Origin: JAHECQ01 sp047638695
Lineage (GTDB): Bacteria > Actinomycetota > Acidimicrobiia > Acidimicrobiales > SZUA-35
Length of the DNA: 12,036 bases
Assembly (NCBI GenBank): GCA_047638695.1
Contig: JBLINY010000130.1
Span: forward strand, 1-12,036
Direction of reading: 5' to 3'
The notes beneath the pieces are model-generated. The model did not search any database. It saw only the letters and a program-made list of their open reading frames with translations, and was not told where the DNA came from. Both the position numbers and the translations under genes were made by a program. Shown here in pieces: positions 5,656-12,036 of this stretch. How positions within the stretch are numbered: the stretch's first letter is position 1; each line of letters starts with the position of its first letter.

Positions 5656-6818
5656 CCGCTGACTCCTCAGATACCGGCTCCCCCGGCGCAGACTCCGCCA
5701 GCAACGAGGCATCTAACCCGCTGCTCCGCCGAGTGCTGTTGTCGTTGGCGGCCCCCGCTGCTGCGTTCGTGTTCGCATTGTTCGTCTGCGCCATCATCTT
5801 GGAGCTATCGGGCAGCGACTCAATCGCCACGTTCCGGCTCATGCTCTCGAATGGAGCCAAGCTCGAAACCATCGTCGACACCCTCAACCGGGCGACGCCG
5901 CTCTATCTCGCAGCGATAGCCGCCGCCATTGGCTTTCGCATGAATCTGTTCAACATCGGTGTCGAGGGTCAGTACATTCTGGCCGCCTTTGTTGCCGCCA
6001 TCGTCGGTGGAAAGCTCAACCTCCCCGGCCCGTTGCATGTTGGGTTGATCATGATCACCGCCATGGTCGTCGGAGCTGCCTGGAGCGGCCTGGCCGGCTT
6101 GCTCAAGGTCACCCGGGGTGTAAACGAAGTGATCTCAACCATCATGCTGAACTTCGTGGCCACCGGAGGCATCATCGCTGCGCTGCTGCCACGAGTCATT
6201 GCCGATCCAACTGCTGCCAACCAGGGCACGCCTCGTATCGCCGAGTCGGGCTGGTTACCCAACCTCAACGGCGTGCTCGAGCTCTTCACCCGTGAGATTC
6301 AGAAAGGTCGCAGGCTCACCGGTATGTTCGCCATCGCCATCGTGGTCGGCATCGTCTACCACGTGCTGATCAACCGGAGTCGGCTCGGGTTCGACCTGCG
6401 CTCTAGTGGCATGAACCCCTTGGCGGCCCGGGCCGGTGGTGTGCCACCAAAAAAAATGGTGATGTACGCCATGCTGGCCAGTGGCCTGATCGCCGGACTC
6501 ATTGGCATGCCGGAGATTGTTAGCGACGCCCATTCCTACGACACGGGCTTCATCCAAGGGCTCGGATTTGCCGGGATCGCGGTGGCACTTCTGGGCCGCA
6601 ACAACGCCCCTGGCATGGCCTTTGCTGCTCTGTTGTTCGGCTTCCTCGACTCGAGCTCGGCCATTCTCCAAGTGAGCGCTTCGGCCTCAGCCGAGATCGT
6701 CAAGATCATGCAGGCGGTCATCCTGCTCGCCGCAGTCGTGGCCTACGAAGTAGTCAACCGAATACGCAGGCGAGACGAAGTGCAGCGGGCCTCCGCAACT
6801 GCGGGAGCCGTGGCATGA
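5652..6818 (+). CDS. Nucleoside ABC transporter permease 1
   Basis: This is an inner-membrane permease of the branched-chain amino acid/ribose-type superfamily (BPD_transp_2), in the NupP/YufP branch. It has 388 residues: a polar 26-residue N-terminus, a first helix around 28-51, and several more hydrophobic segments. Family-typical segments are FNIGVEGQYILAAF (100-113), the cytoplasmic ATPase-coupling loop GVNEVISTIMLN (156-167) and GFDLRSSGMNPLAARAGGV (246-264). It starts at GTG 5652, overlapping the ATPase stop as GTGA, and ends in an ATGA overlap with the second permease gene. Translation of the three transporter-core genes therefore looks coupled. It is expected to pair with permease 2 to form the channel. 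Confidence 0.93.
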   Translation: MTADSSDTGSPGADSASNEASNPLLRRVLLSLAAPAAAFVFALFVCAIILELSGSDSIATFRLMLSNGAKLETIVDTLNRATPLYLAAIAAAIGFRMNLFNIGVEGQYILAAFVAAIVGGKLNLPGPLHVGLIMITAMVVGAAWSGLAGLLKVTRGVNEVISTIMLNFVATGGIIAALLPRVIADPTAANQGTPRIAESGWLPNLNGVLELFTREIQKGRRLTGMFAIAIVVGIVYHVLINRSRLGFDLRSSGMNPLAARAGGVPPKKMVMYAMLASGLIAGLIGMPEIVSDAHSYDTGFIQGLGFAGIAVALLGRNNAPGMAFAALLFGFLDSSSAILQVSASASAEIVKIMQAVILLAAVVAYEVVNRIRRRDEVQRASATAGAVA

Positions 6819-8131
6819 GCGGACAGGGCGTGAGTCAAGAGCGCTCGAGCAAAGATGGCTCGACCGGAGACGGCGTGTTCGAACGGTTCGGAGCTCTTCC
6901 GGCCTGGGCTCGCTGGCCGGCCATGGTGTCCATGGCCATCCTGGTACTGGCCATCGTGCAGGGAGTGAGCGGCACCGAACTACTGACGTCGGGCAATACA
7001 TCGGGCGCCATGTTGCGTTGGGCCATGCCCATCATGCTGGCTGGGCTTGGAGGCCTCTTTTCCGAGCGGGCCGGCATCGTGAACATCGGCCTCGAGGGAA
7101 TGATGATTCTGGGCACCTGGTTCGGTGCGTGGGGTGCGATGAATTGGGGTCCGTGGGGTGGCCTCATTGCAGGAACAGTGGGCGGCGCCCTCGGCGGCCT
7201 GCTGCATGCGGTGGCCACCGTGAACTTCGGCGTCGATCAAATCGTCTCCGGCGTCGCCATCAACGTCATGGCGCCGGCCCTCACCCGATTCATGTCCGAG
7301 CGAGTGTTCGGCGGCGAGGTCGGCGGTTCGGTGTCGCAGTCGCCACGAGTCACCGGACTACCCAGCTTTACGGTGCCGGTCTTAGCCGGTGGCGGAGGTG
7401 GCCCCGACATCCTCGGTTCGATCGCCGATGCCAACATCTTCTGGATCTCTGACATCGCCAGTCTGTTGCACGGCGTTATGACGCAAATCGGTGTGTTCAC
7501 CGTGTTGGCTCTGGCCATGGTGCCGCTGACAGCCTGGGTGTTGGCCCGCACCCGCATGGGTCTGCGGATCAAGATCTGCGGCGAAAATCCAAAGGCAGGC
7601 GAGTCGCTCGGCATCAACATCTACTTGCACAAGTACATCGGCGTGATGATCAGCGGCGCCCTGGCCGGCATGGCCGGGGCCTACATCGTGCTCGAACTCA
7701 CCGGCGTTTATCGAGGTGGGCAGACAACGGGTCGGGGTTTCATCGGCCTGGCTGCGCTGATCTTCGGCAACTGGAAGGCGCTCGGGGTGCTGGCCGGATC
7801 GTTGCTGTTCGGGTACCCGTTTGGCCTGTCGCTGATCGACTTCGATGCCACCTCCAGCGGCGGGGCAACCCGCTCGTTGCTGTTGGTGATCGCCATCGCT
7901 CTGGCCGGTGTCGCGGTTTGGGCCTATCGGGCCGACAAGCGGCTGGACGTCGGGTTGGCCGTGATCCTGTCGGGCATAGCTCTTGTTTGGTATTTGCTTA
8001 CCGACACCGCGGCCGCGTGGCTACCGAACACCATGCCGTACGCCCTGGTGCTTATCGTGCTGGTGTTTGCCAGTCAGCGGCTACGACCCCCGGCCACCGC
8101 CGGCGTTCCGTTCCGTAAGGGCGAGACGTAA
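6815..8131 (+). CDS. Nucleoside ABC transporter permease 2
   Basis: This is the partner permease in the NupQ/YufQ branch, 438 residues. The core holds ERAGIVNIGLEGMMILGTWF (84-103), NFGVDQIVSGVAIN (137-150, coupling loop), RMGLRIKICGENPKAGESLG (247-266) and GRGFIGLAALIFGNW (307-321). It is longer than the roughly 320-residue Bacillus-type protein: there is a Gly-rich insertion near 165-205 and two or three additional hydrophobic segments after residue 355 (about 355-371, 378-397 and 407-419). Extended forms like this are known to me in actinobacterial operons, so it is probably not a fusion error. The ATG at 6815 overlaps the previous stop (ATGA). The stop TAA (8129-8131) shares its last A with an ATG (TAATG), the first step of a stop/start chain leading to add. 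Confidence 0.93.
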   Translation: MSGQGVSQERSSKDGSTGDGVFERFGALPAWARWPAMVSMAILVLAIVQGVSGTELLTSGNTSGAMLRWAMPIMLAGLGGLFSERAGIVNIGLEGMMILGTWFGAWGAMNWGPWGGLIAGTVGGALGGLLHAVATVNFGVDQIVSGVAINVMAPALTRFMSERVFGGEVGGSVSQSPRVTGLPSFTVPVLAGGGGGPDILGSIADANIFWISDIASLLHGVMTQIGVFTVLALAMVPLTAWVLARTRMGLRIKICGENPKAGESLGINIYLHKYIGVMISGALAGMAGAYIVLELTGVYRGGQTTGRGFIGLAALIFGNWKALGVLAGSLLFGYPFGLSLIDFDATSSGGATRSLLLVIAIALAGVAVWAYRADKRLDVGLAVILSGIALVWYLLTDTAAAWLPNTMPYALVLIVLVFASQRLRPPATAGVPFRKGET

Positions 8132-8145
8132 TGGGTGAGACCTAG
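8131..8145 (+). CDS. Minicistron 1 in the add leader (MGET, stop)
   Basis: ATG GGT GAG ACC TAG. The ATG is 9 nt after AAGGG (8117-8121), shares an A with the permease stop TAA, and its TAG overlaps the next GTG. The encoded start M-G-E-T equals the first residues of Add, as expected if it arose by duplication of the add start. It is a potential leader peptide; translation is inferred, not shown. Confidence 0.45.
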   Translation: MGET

Positions 8146-8159
8146 TGGGCGGGACCTAG
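8145..8159 (+). CDS. Minicistron 2 in the add leader (MGGT, stop)
   Basis: GTG GGC GGG ACC TAG. GGTGA (8134-8138) lies 6 nt before the GTG. Its TAG (8157-8159) gives its G to the GTG that starts add. It has the same origin and caveat as minicistron 1. Confidence 0.42.
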   Translation: MGGT

Positions 8160-9316
8160 TGGGCGAGACAGCAGCAGAACCTCAGGGCCTCTCGCTCGAG
8201 CAGGCCCGGTCGCTGCCGAAAGTGCTGTTGCATGACCATCTCGATGGTGGCCTACGGACCGACACCATCTTGGAACTGGCTGAGGCAACGAGTCACCGGC
8301 TGCCAAGTAACAATCCTGACGAGCTGGTGGCCTACTTTCGGCGCGGGGCCGACGCCGGCGACATCCTGGCCTACCTCGAGACGTTCGATCACACGGTGCC
8401 GCTGCTTCAGAGCCCACAGGCCCTGCACCGGGTTGCCTCCGAGGCAGCCGCCGACTTGGCCGCCGACGGCGTGGTGTACGCCGAGGTCCGCTTCGCTCCC
8501 GAGCTCCACGGTGGTTCGGGGGCGAACGGCGGCAGCTTGGACGATGCCATCGAAGCCGTTACGGCCGGGTTTGCTGACGCCGACGCGGTGAAGGACGGCA
8601 GCCTGGTTGTGAACACCATCGTGTGTGCCATGCGAACCGAACAACGGTCGGTCGATGTGGCCAAGGCATGCGTTCGCTGGATCGGACGCACCGGTAGCCA
8701 GGGCGTCGTCGGGTTCGATCTGGCCGGGGCCGAAACCGGCTTCCCACCCGGCGACCACGCCGGAGCTCTTCGCATCGCCCGCAATGGGCTGGCCCGCATC
8801 ACCATCCATGCATCGGAGCCTCCGGGTTTGGAGCTGATCGCCCAGGCACTCGACCAAGGGGCCGAACGCATCGGCCACGGCGTGCGCCTCATCGAAGACT
8901 GCCAGCTCTCAGAAGAAGGGATAGCTCTTGGCCCGCTGGCGGCCAGCGTGCTCGACCGACAGATTCCCCTCGAGCTGTGCCCATCATGCAACGTGCAGAT
9001 CGGTGCCGTTCCCACCTTGGCCGATCACCCCATCGGACCCTTCCTGTGGACCGGTTTCAACGTGAGTATCAACACCGACAACCGTCTGATGTCGGGCGTC
9101 TCGGTCAGTAGCGAGGTGGTCGCCGTTGCCAACGCCTTCGATCTATCCATCGCCGAGATCGGCCAGCTTCAGATGAACGCGGCCAGCGCCTCGTTTGCGC
9201 CACACTTGGTAAAAATGGCGCTGCTCAACAGCCTGGCTGGGTTCTATAGCCAGGGATACCGCGGAGCCGAAGTAGACCGCGGAGCCGAAGTAGACAAGCG
9301 CAGCCGAGGAGATTGA
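8159..9316 (+). CDS. add: Adenosine deaminase
   Basis: This enzyme hydrolyses adenosine or deoxyadenosine to inosine or deoxyinosine and ammonia, using one Zn2+. From GTG 8159 it is 385 residues. Metal and catalytic motifs are LLHDHLDGG (H25, H27), VVYAEVRFAPELH (105-117), ITIHASE (H217, with catalytic Glu at 220), ERIGHGVRLIED (H240) and INTDNRLMS (D307 as Zn ligand). The usual second Asp after it is Asn308, as in other actinobacterial Add proteins. The start is uncertain: GTG 8159 gives MGETAAEP and closes the stop/start chain, while GTG 8135 in the same frame would add 8 residues but has poor ribosome-site spacing. It follows the importer genes, so imported adenosine would be deaminated directly. 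The C-terminus carries a duplicated RGAEVD. Confidence 0.94.
   Translation: MGETAAEPQGLSLEQARSLPKVLLHDHLDGGLRTDTILELAEATSHRLPSNNPDELVAYFRRGADAGDILAYLETFDHTVPLLQSPQALHRVASEAAADLAADGVVYAEVRFAPELHGGSGANGGSLDDAIEAVTAGFADADAVKDGSLVVNTIVCAMRTEQRSVDVAKACVRWIGRTGSQGVVGFDLAGAETGFPPGDHAGALRIARNGLARITIHASEPPGLELIAQALDQGAERIGHGVRLIEDCQLSEEGIALGPLAASVLDRQIPLELCPSCNVQIGAVPTLADHPIGPFLWTGFNVSINTDNRLMSGVSVSSEVVAVANAFDLSIAEIGQLQMNAASASFAPHLVKMALLNSLAGFYSQGYRGAEVDRGAEVDKRSRGD
9258..9295 (+). repeat. Exact 18-nt tandem duplication near the 3' end of add
   Basis: ACCGCGGAGCCGAAGTAG occurs at 9258-9275 and again at 9276-9293, followed by a further AC. The copies are identical and in frame, duplicating RGAEVD at residues 368-379 of Add, beyond the conserved catalytic core. 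Confidence 0.9.
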
Positions 9317-9318
9317 CG

Positions 9319-9323
9319 GGTGA
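9319..9323 (+). promoter_or_regulatory. Ribosome binding site deciding the dioxygenase start
   Basis: GGTGA lies 7 nt before ATG 9331. The alternative in-frame TTG 9313 has GGAG only 1 nt away, which is too close. Confidence 0.6.
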
Positions 9324-9330
9324 GCAAACG

Positions 9331-10203
9331 ATGCTGACGAGTGCCCAGGTTGCCGAGTGGGAGCGCGACGGCTTCCTCGTGTTACCCGACCTGATCTCCC
9401 CCGAGCGTTGCGACGAGCTGATGGCTCGTGGCGCCGAGCTGGTGGCCGACTACGACGACAGCGGTATTCGTTCGGTGTTCACCACCGATGACCAGGTGCG
9501 CAAGAGCGACGAGAAGTTCCTGTCGTCCGGCGGCACCATCGACTTCTTCTGGGAGACCGAAGCCCTCGACACCGATGGCAACCCAGCCGTCGGCAAGAGC
9601 ACCGGATTCAACAAGATGGGTCACGCTCAGCACGACCTCGACCCTGTGTTCGACGCCTTCTCTCGCCAGGATCCTCTGCCCGAGCTTGTGGCCGACCTTG
9701 GCATGGCCGACCCATTGCTGTTGCAGTCGATGCTGATCTTCAAGCACGCCGGCATCGGCGGCGAGGTCACCTCACACCAGGACGCCACCTTCCTCTACAC
9801 CGACCCCATCACCGTGATCGGCCTGTGGTTCGCTCTCGAAGATGCCACGCTCGAGAACGGCTGCCTCTTCGCCCAGCCCGGCGGCCACAAGGGCCCACTG
9901 CGACAACTTTTTCGCAGAGCAGACGCGATCCAGCCAGACGCGAACCAGGCGCACGCTCCGCAAACGGTGTTCGATCAGCTCGACACCACACCCTTGCCCG
10001 AGCTGGGCGATCCCGAGCTCGTTCCCCTCGAGGTCGAGAAGGGCACCTGTGTTGTCCTCCATGGCCTCCTCCCCCACGGTTCGCATCCCAACCGCAGCGA
10101 TGCCTCCCGCCAGGCCTATTCGCTGCATGTCATCGACCGGGGCGCCAGCTACCCCGACAGCAACTGGCTGCAGCGACCCGGCATGCCGCTGCGGGGATTC
10201 TGA
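9331..10203 (+). CDS. Phytanoyl-CoA dioxygenase (PhyH) family protein, PHYHD1-like
   Basis: This is a predicted Fe(II)/2-oxoglutarate-dependent oxygenase of 290 residues. The iron triad is H149-x-D151 in SHQDATFLYTDP and H249 in LLPHGSHPNRS, with R260 eleven residues later as the expected 2-oxoglutarate carboxylate ligand. The segments FALEDATLENGCLFAQPGGH (167-186) and DSNWLQRP resemble eukaryotic PHYHD1 more than fatty acyl-CoA hydroxylases. All metal ligands are present, so it should be active. The substrate is unknown. Its place between add and a MOSC gene, 14 nt after the add stop and within the same run of genes, suggests action on an imported nucleoside-like compound, but nothing in the sequence proves this. 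ATG 9331 is preferred over TTG 9313 on ribosome-site spacing and because family members start close to this point. Confidence 0.9.
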   Translation: MLTSAQVAEWERDGFLVLPDLISPERCDELMARGAELVADYDDSGIRSVFTTDDQVRKSDEKFLSSGGTIDFFWETEALDTDGNPAVGKSTGFNKMGHAQHDLDPVFDAFSRQDPLPELVADLGMADPLLLQSMLIFKHAGIGGEVTSHQDATFLYTDPITVIGLWFALEDATLENGCLFAQPGGHKGPLRQLFRRADAIQPDANQAHAPQTVFDQLDTTPLPELGDPELVPLEVEKGTCVVLHGLLPHGSHPNRSDASRQAYSLHVIDRGASYPDSNWLQRPGMPLRGF

Positions 10204-10216
10204 TAGGAGATTGTTG

Positions 10217-10754
10217 ATGACAGGTCAGGTCGCCGCCGTTCACCGCAGTGCCGATCATTCGTTCAGCAAGAACGCCGTCGAACGAATCGAGCTGCTGGCC
10301 GGACTCGGTGTCGCCGGCGACGCCCACAATGGGGCGCAAGTGAAACATCGGTCGCGGGTAGCCGCCGACCCAACCCAACCTTCGTCAGATTCATCTGATC
10401 TCGAGTGAGCTGTTCGAGCACGCCGCCAACAAGGGTTTCACGATTGGCCCCGGCGACCTTGGCGAGAACATCACCACCACCGGGGCCGATCTTGTCGACC
10501 TGCCAGTGGGCACCATCTTGAAGATCGGCCCCGACGCCCTGATCGCCCTCACCGGTCTGCGCAACCCGTGCGCCCAGATCAATGGTTTCCAGCCCGGTCT
10601 GCTGGGCGCAGTGCTGGATCGGGCCGACGACGGTTCGCTGAAACGCATGGTCGGCACTATGGGCGTCGTGGTCTTCGGGGGTGTCGTGTCGCCCGGCGAT
10701 GCCATAGAGATCGCTCTACCGCCCGAGCCTCACCGGGCCCAGGAACGGATCTAG
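10217..10754 (+). pseudogene. MOSC-domain protein gene with a frameshift
   Basis: Two frames together make one MOSC protein. Frame 1 runs from ATG 10217 (AGGAGA at 10205-10210, 6 nt upstream) and encodes the N-terminus with GLGVAGDAHNGAQVKHRS. At DPTQ it leaves the family sequence and stops at TGA 10406-10408 after 63 residues. The +1 frame then continues with PNLRQIHLISSELF, GDLGENITTTG, and TGLRNPCAQINGFQPGLL with the conserved MOSC cysteine, to TAG 10752-10754. MOSC proteins bind sulfur or molybdenum cofactor-related ligands through that Cys. Adding one CCCAA unit at 10369-10380 restores an uninterrupted 180-residue product with the family-typical DPTQPNLRQ. As written the gene cannot make the full protein without frameshifting. 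It follows the dioxygenase stop by 13 nt, so it belongs to the operon. A GTG at 10506 could start a C-terminal fragment. Confidence 0.88.
10369..10380 (+). repeat. CCCAA repeat at the MOSC frameshift
   Basis: The sequence is two CCCAA units plus CC. Three units plus CC would keep the MOSC gene in frame, so the present allele looks like a one-unit (5-nt) loss. Confidence 0.7.
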
Positions 10755-10797
10755 CAGGCGAGGAACAGCACGTCGGCCCGATTCAGCTTCGCCACCG

Positions 10798-10828
10798 ATC
10801 GCTGTGATGAGATCTCTGAGACAGCGAT
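10798..10828. terminator. Inverted repeat between convergent genes, possible bidirectional terminator
   Basis: ATCGCTGT (10798-10805) is exactly complementary to ACAGCGAT (10821-10828) around a 15-nt spacer that contains the palindrome GAGATCTC (10809-10816), centred within half a base of the outer repeat. It sits in the 90-bp gap between the converging MOSC and MFS genes. There is no clear U tract on either side, so termination is inferred from position and pairing only. Confidence 0.4.
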
Positions 10829-10844
10829 TCGTCTGCGCGAGGCT

Positions 10845-12036
10845 CTATAGCGGTGGTGCTGTAGCGGTCGTGCGGTAGTTCACGAGGAAGAGCATTGCTG
10901 CGGTCGCATCGGCCAGTGCCAACACCCACATCGCCTGCCGGTAGCCGCCAAATGAGTCGTGCAATAGGGCGAGCGTCGGTGCCCCCAGTGCCAGCGGAAC
11001 TTGGAATCCAAGGTTCACCACCGGATAGGCGGCCGTATAGGGCAGGTCGGGGTAGGTAACCCGAGTGAGCAGCGATGGCATGGTGATCAGCACGCCGACG
11101 CCTAGGCCGTACAGCATGCTCATCAACGTCAGCACCACCGGTGTGTGATCGAACACGGCGAGTCCAACCATCGCCAGCGTCTGCACCAACAGATAAGTGG
11201 CGCCAACCAACGCTGGGGCCACCCGGTCACCGATGACGATCGGACCGAGCCTCCCGATCAGGGCGGCAAACACCGCGACTCCAACCACCTGGGCCGCTCG
11301 TACGTCCGTGAGGGTCACGCTGAGCAACGACAACTGATGAACCAAGAAGCCGCCCTGCACCGTGACGCCGAGACCCAACCCGACACCGACCACCCAATAG
11401 TCACGCCGATGCAGCAGAAACCAGGCCGTTCGGTCAGCCCGGTGCGCAGGAGAGATTTCTGGGGCTCCTCCTGCTGAGGAAGCTCGGACAGCTGGGGCAG
11501 CACCGACTGGTGTCCAGCCAGGCGGTGCGTCGATAACGAATACGGCGACGGTTCCTACACAGACAATGGTGGCAACGCCGAGCGCCGTGACGGCCGTGGC
11601 GAAACCCCAGCGTTCGTCGGCCCAGGCGAGTGACGGGATCAGCACGATGCCGCCAATGCTGGCCCCGACCAGGGCCGTCGACAGCTGACGCTGCCCACCG
11701 GGGAACCAGGCCATGATCGTGGTGCTGATGGGGTTGCTGTTCATCCCCGACCAACCCACCGACAGCACCAGGAAGACGGCCGTGAGGGTGTAGAGGTTGC
11801 CGGCATGGGGCATGGCCACCAGCGCGCCGCCGGCGGCCAAAGCCCCGCCGCCGATCACCAACCGAGGCCCCCGCCGGGCCAGCATCTTGGCGACGCCGAA
11901 GCTGAGTAAGACGGCGGCCACGTAGAACACCAGGAAGATGTTCGAGATCGACGATCGTGACCAGCCGCGAAGGTCGTGCAACCGGAGCAGATAGAACCCG
12001 AGCCCATAGAACGCGGTGCCCCAGGCAAACATGGCC
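10845..12036 (-). CDS. MFS transporter, N-terminus outside the window
   Basis: The visible 396 or so codons (stop TAG at 10847-10845) encode a polytopic membrane protein with about twelve hydrophobic segments. A hydrophilic loop sits in the middle (after DAPPGWTPVG, before the RRDYWVVGVG segment), the usual 6+6 layout of the major facilitator superfamily. A degenerate motif A is seen in FGVAKMLARRGPRLVIGGG. The first visible segment, FAWGTAFYGLGFYLL, reads like the first helix, and the frame stays open to the window edge beyond the ATG at 12032-12030, so the true start is probably a few residues upstream. The overall look is close to the monocarboxylate/oxalate-formate type of MFS proteins, but the substrate cannot be inferred. 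It converges on the nucleoside operon and has no evident link to it. Confidence 0.88.
   Translation of the reverse strand, partial: AMFAWGTAFYGLGFYLLRLHDLRGWSRSSISNIFLVFYVAAVLLSFGVAKMLARRGPRLVIGGGALAAGGALVAMPHAGNLYTLTAVFLVLSVGWSGMNSNPISTTIMAWFPGGQRQLSTALVGASIGGIVLIPSLAWADERWGFATAVTALGVATIVCVGTVAVFVIDAPPGWTPVGAAPAVRASSAGGAPEISPAHRADRTAWFLLHRRDYWVVGVGLGLGVTVQGGFLVHQLSLLSVTLTDVRAAQVVGVAVFAALIGRLGPIVIGDRVAPALVGATYLLVQTLAMVGLAVFDHTPVVLTLMSMLYGLGVGVLITMPSLLTRVTYPDLPYTAAYPVVNLGFQVPLALGAPTLALLHDSFGGYRQAMWVLALADATAAMLFLVNYRTTATAPPL

Larger units (their letters stand above)
8130..8171 (+). repeat. Three 14-nt tandem units, each with a start codon, at the add start
   Basis: The units are AATGGGTGAGACCT (8130-8143), AGTGGGCGGGACCT (8144-8157) and AGTGGGCGAGACAG (8158-8171). 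Each contains ATG or GTG followed by GGY GRG AC. Units 1 and 2 differ at three positions. In each of the first two, the start codon is followed by three codons and TAG, and the G of TAG begins the next GTG (TAGTG at 8143-8147 and 8157-8161). The permease stop feeds the first start as TAATG (8129-8133). Confidence 0.85.

Noticed and set aside
8135..8158. GTG 8135 as the start of adenosine deaminase
   Set aside because: It is in frame, but the nearest ribosome site is about 13 nt away and fits ATG 8131 better; the repeat structure points to GTG 8159. It is not excluded, only less likely.
8252..9015. Long open frames on the minus strand opposite add
   Set aside because: High-GC antisense shadows of a gene with all catalytic motifs; their translations resemble no protein family.
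9313..9330. TTG 9313 as the start of the dioxygenase, with TTGA overlap to add
   Set aside because: GGAG is only 1 nt from the TTG; GGTGA at 7 nt before ATG 9331 is better and the product then matches the usual family start.
10367..10408. Programmed +1 ribosomal frameshifting in the MOSC gene
   Set aside because: There is no stop codon or rare codon at the shift point and no downstream stimulator is evident; loss of one CCCAA unit explains the break fully and restores the conserved residues exactly.

Overview
The window looks like chromosomal DNA from a GC-rich member of the Actinomycetota. The signs are GC-rich third codon positions, frequent GTG/TTG starts, an actinobacterial-type adenosine deaminase (NTDN in place of NTDD) and a nucleoside ABC operon of actinobacterial layout. 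The ApbE plus ferric-reductase-like membrane protein pair would fit Acidimicrobiia, but that placement is inference. There are no RNA genes, insertion sequences, CRISPR arrays or phage genes.

Positions 1-2656 are read on the minus strand. From its upstream end this block holds a Cof-type HAD phosphatase (2656-1850). Next come two unrecognised small membrane or exported proteins (1744-1388, with a Glu/Asp/Tyr-rich repeat tail, and 1395-1072, with an Ala/Pro-rich tail). Then follow the FAD:protein FMN transferase apbE (1072-167) and the first 56 codons of a ferric-reductase-like membrane protein (170-1, cut by the window). The last four genes overlap end to end and look like a translationally coupled unit for flavin-based electron transfer at the membrane.

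Positions 2657-2832 are a divergent intergenic region. On the plus strand a nucleoside-uptake operon follows: a BMP-family lipoprotein (TTG start at 2833), a strong intercistronic hairpin with a UACG loop, a double-domain ABC ATPase (4132), two permeases (5652, 6815) and adenosine deaminase (add). A PHYHD1-like phytanoyl-CoA dioxygenase family protein (9331) and a MOSC-domain gene (10217-10754) come last. The expected logic is that the lipoprotein binds nucleosides, the ATPase and permeases import them, and Add converts adenosine and deoxyadenosine to inosine forms for salvage or catabolism. The roles of the dioxygenase and MOSC genes are not explained by this.

The most unusual structure is at the start of add. 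Three 14-nt near-identical units each carry a start codon. The first two form five-codon minicistrons whose stop overlaps the next start, giving a TAATG - TAGTG - TAGTG relay from the permease stop to add. The add gene also has an exact 18-nt in-frame tandem duplication near its 3' end. The MOSC gene carries a frameshift best explained by loss of one 5-nt unit in a CCCAA repeat. Short tandem-repeat slippage therefore recurs across this operon.

Positions 10845-12036 (minus strand) hold most of an MFS transporter whose N-terminus lies beyond the window. It converges on the MOSC gene across a short gap with a stem-loop.
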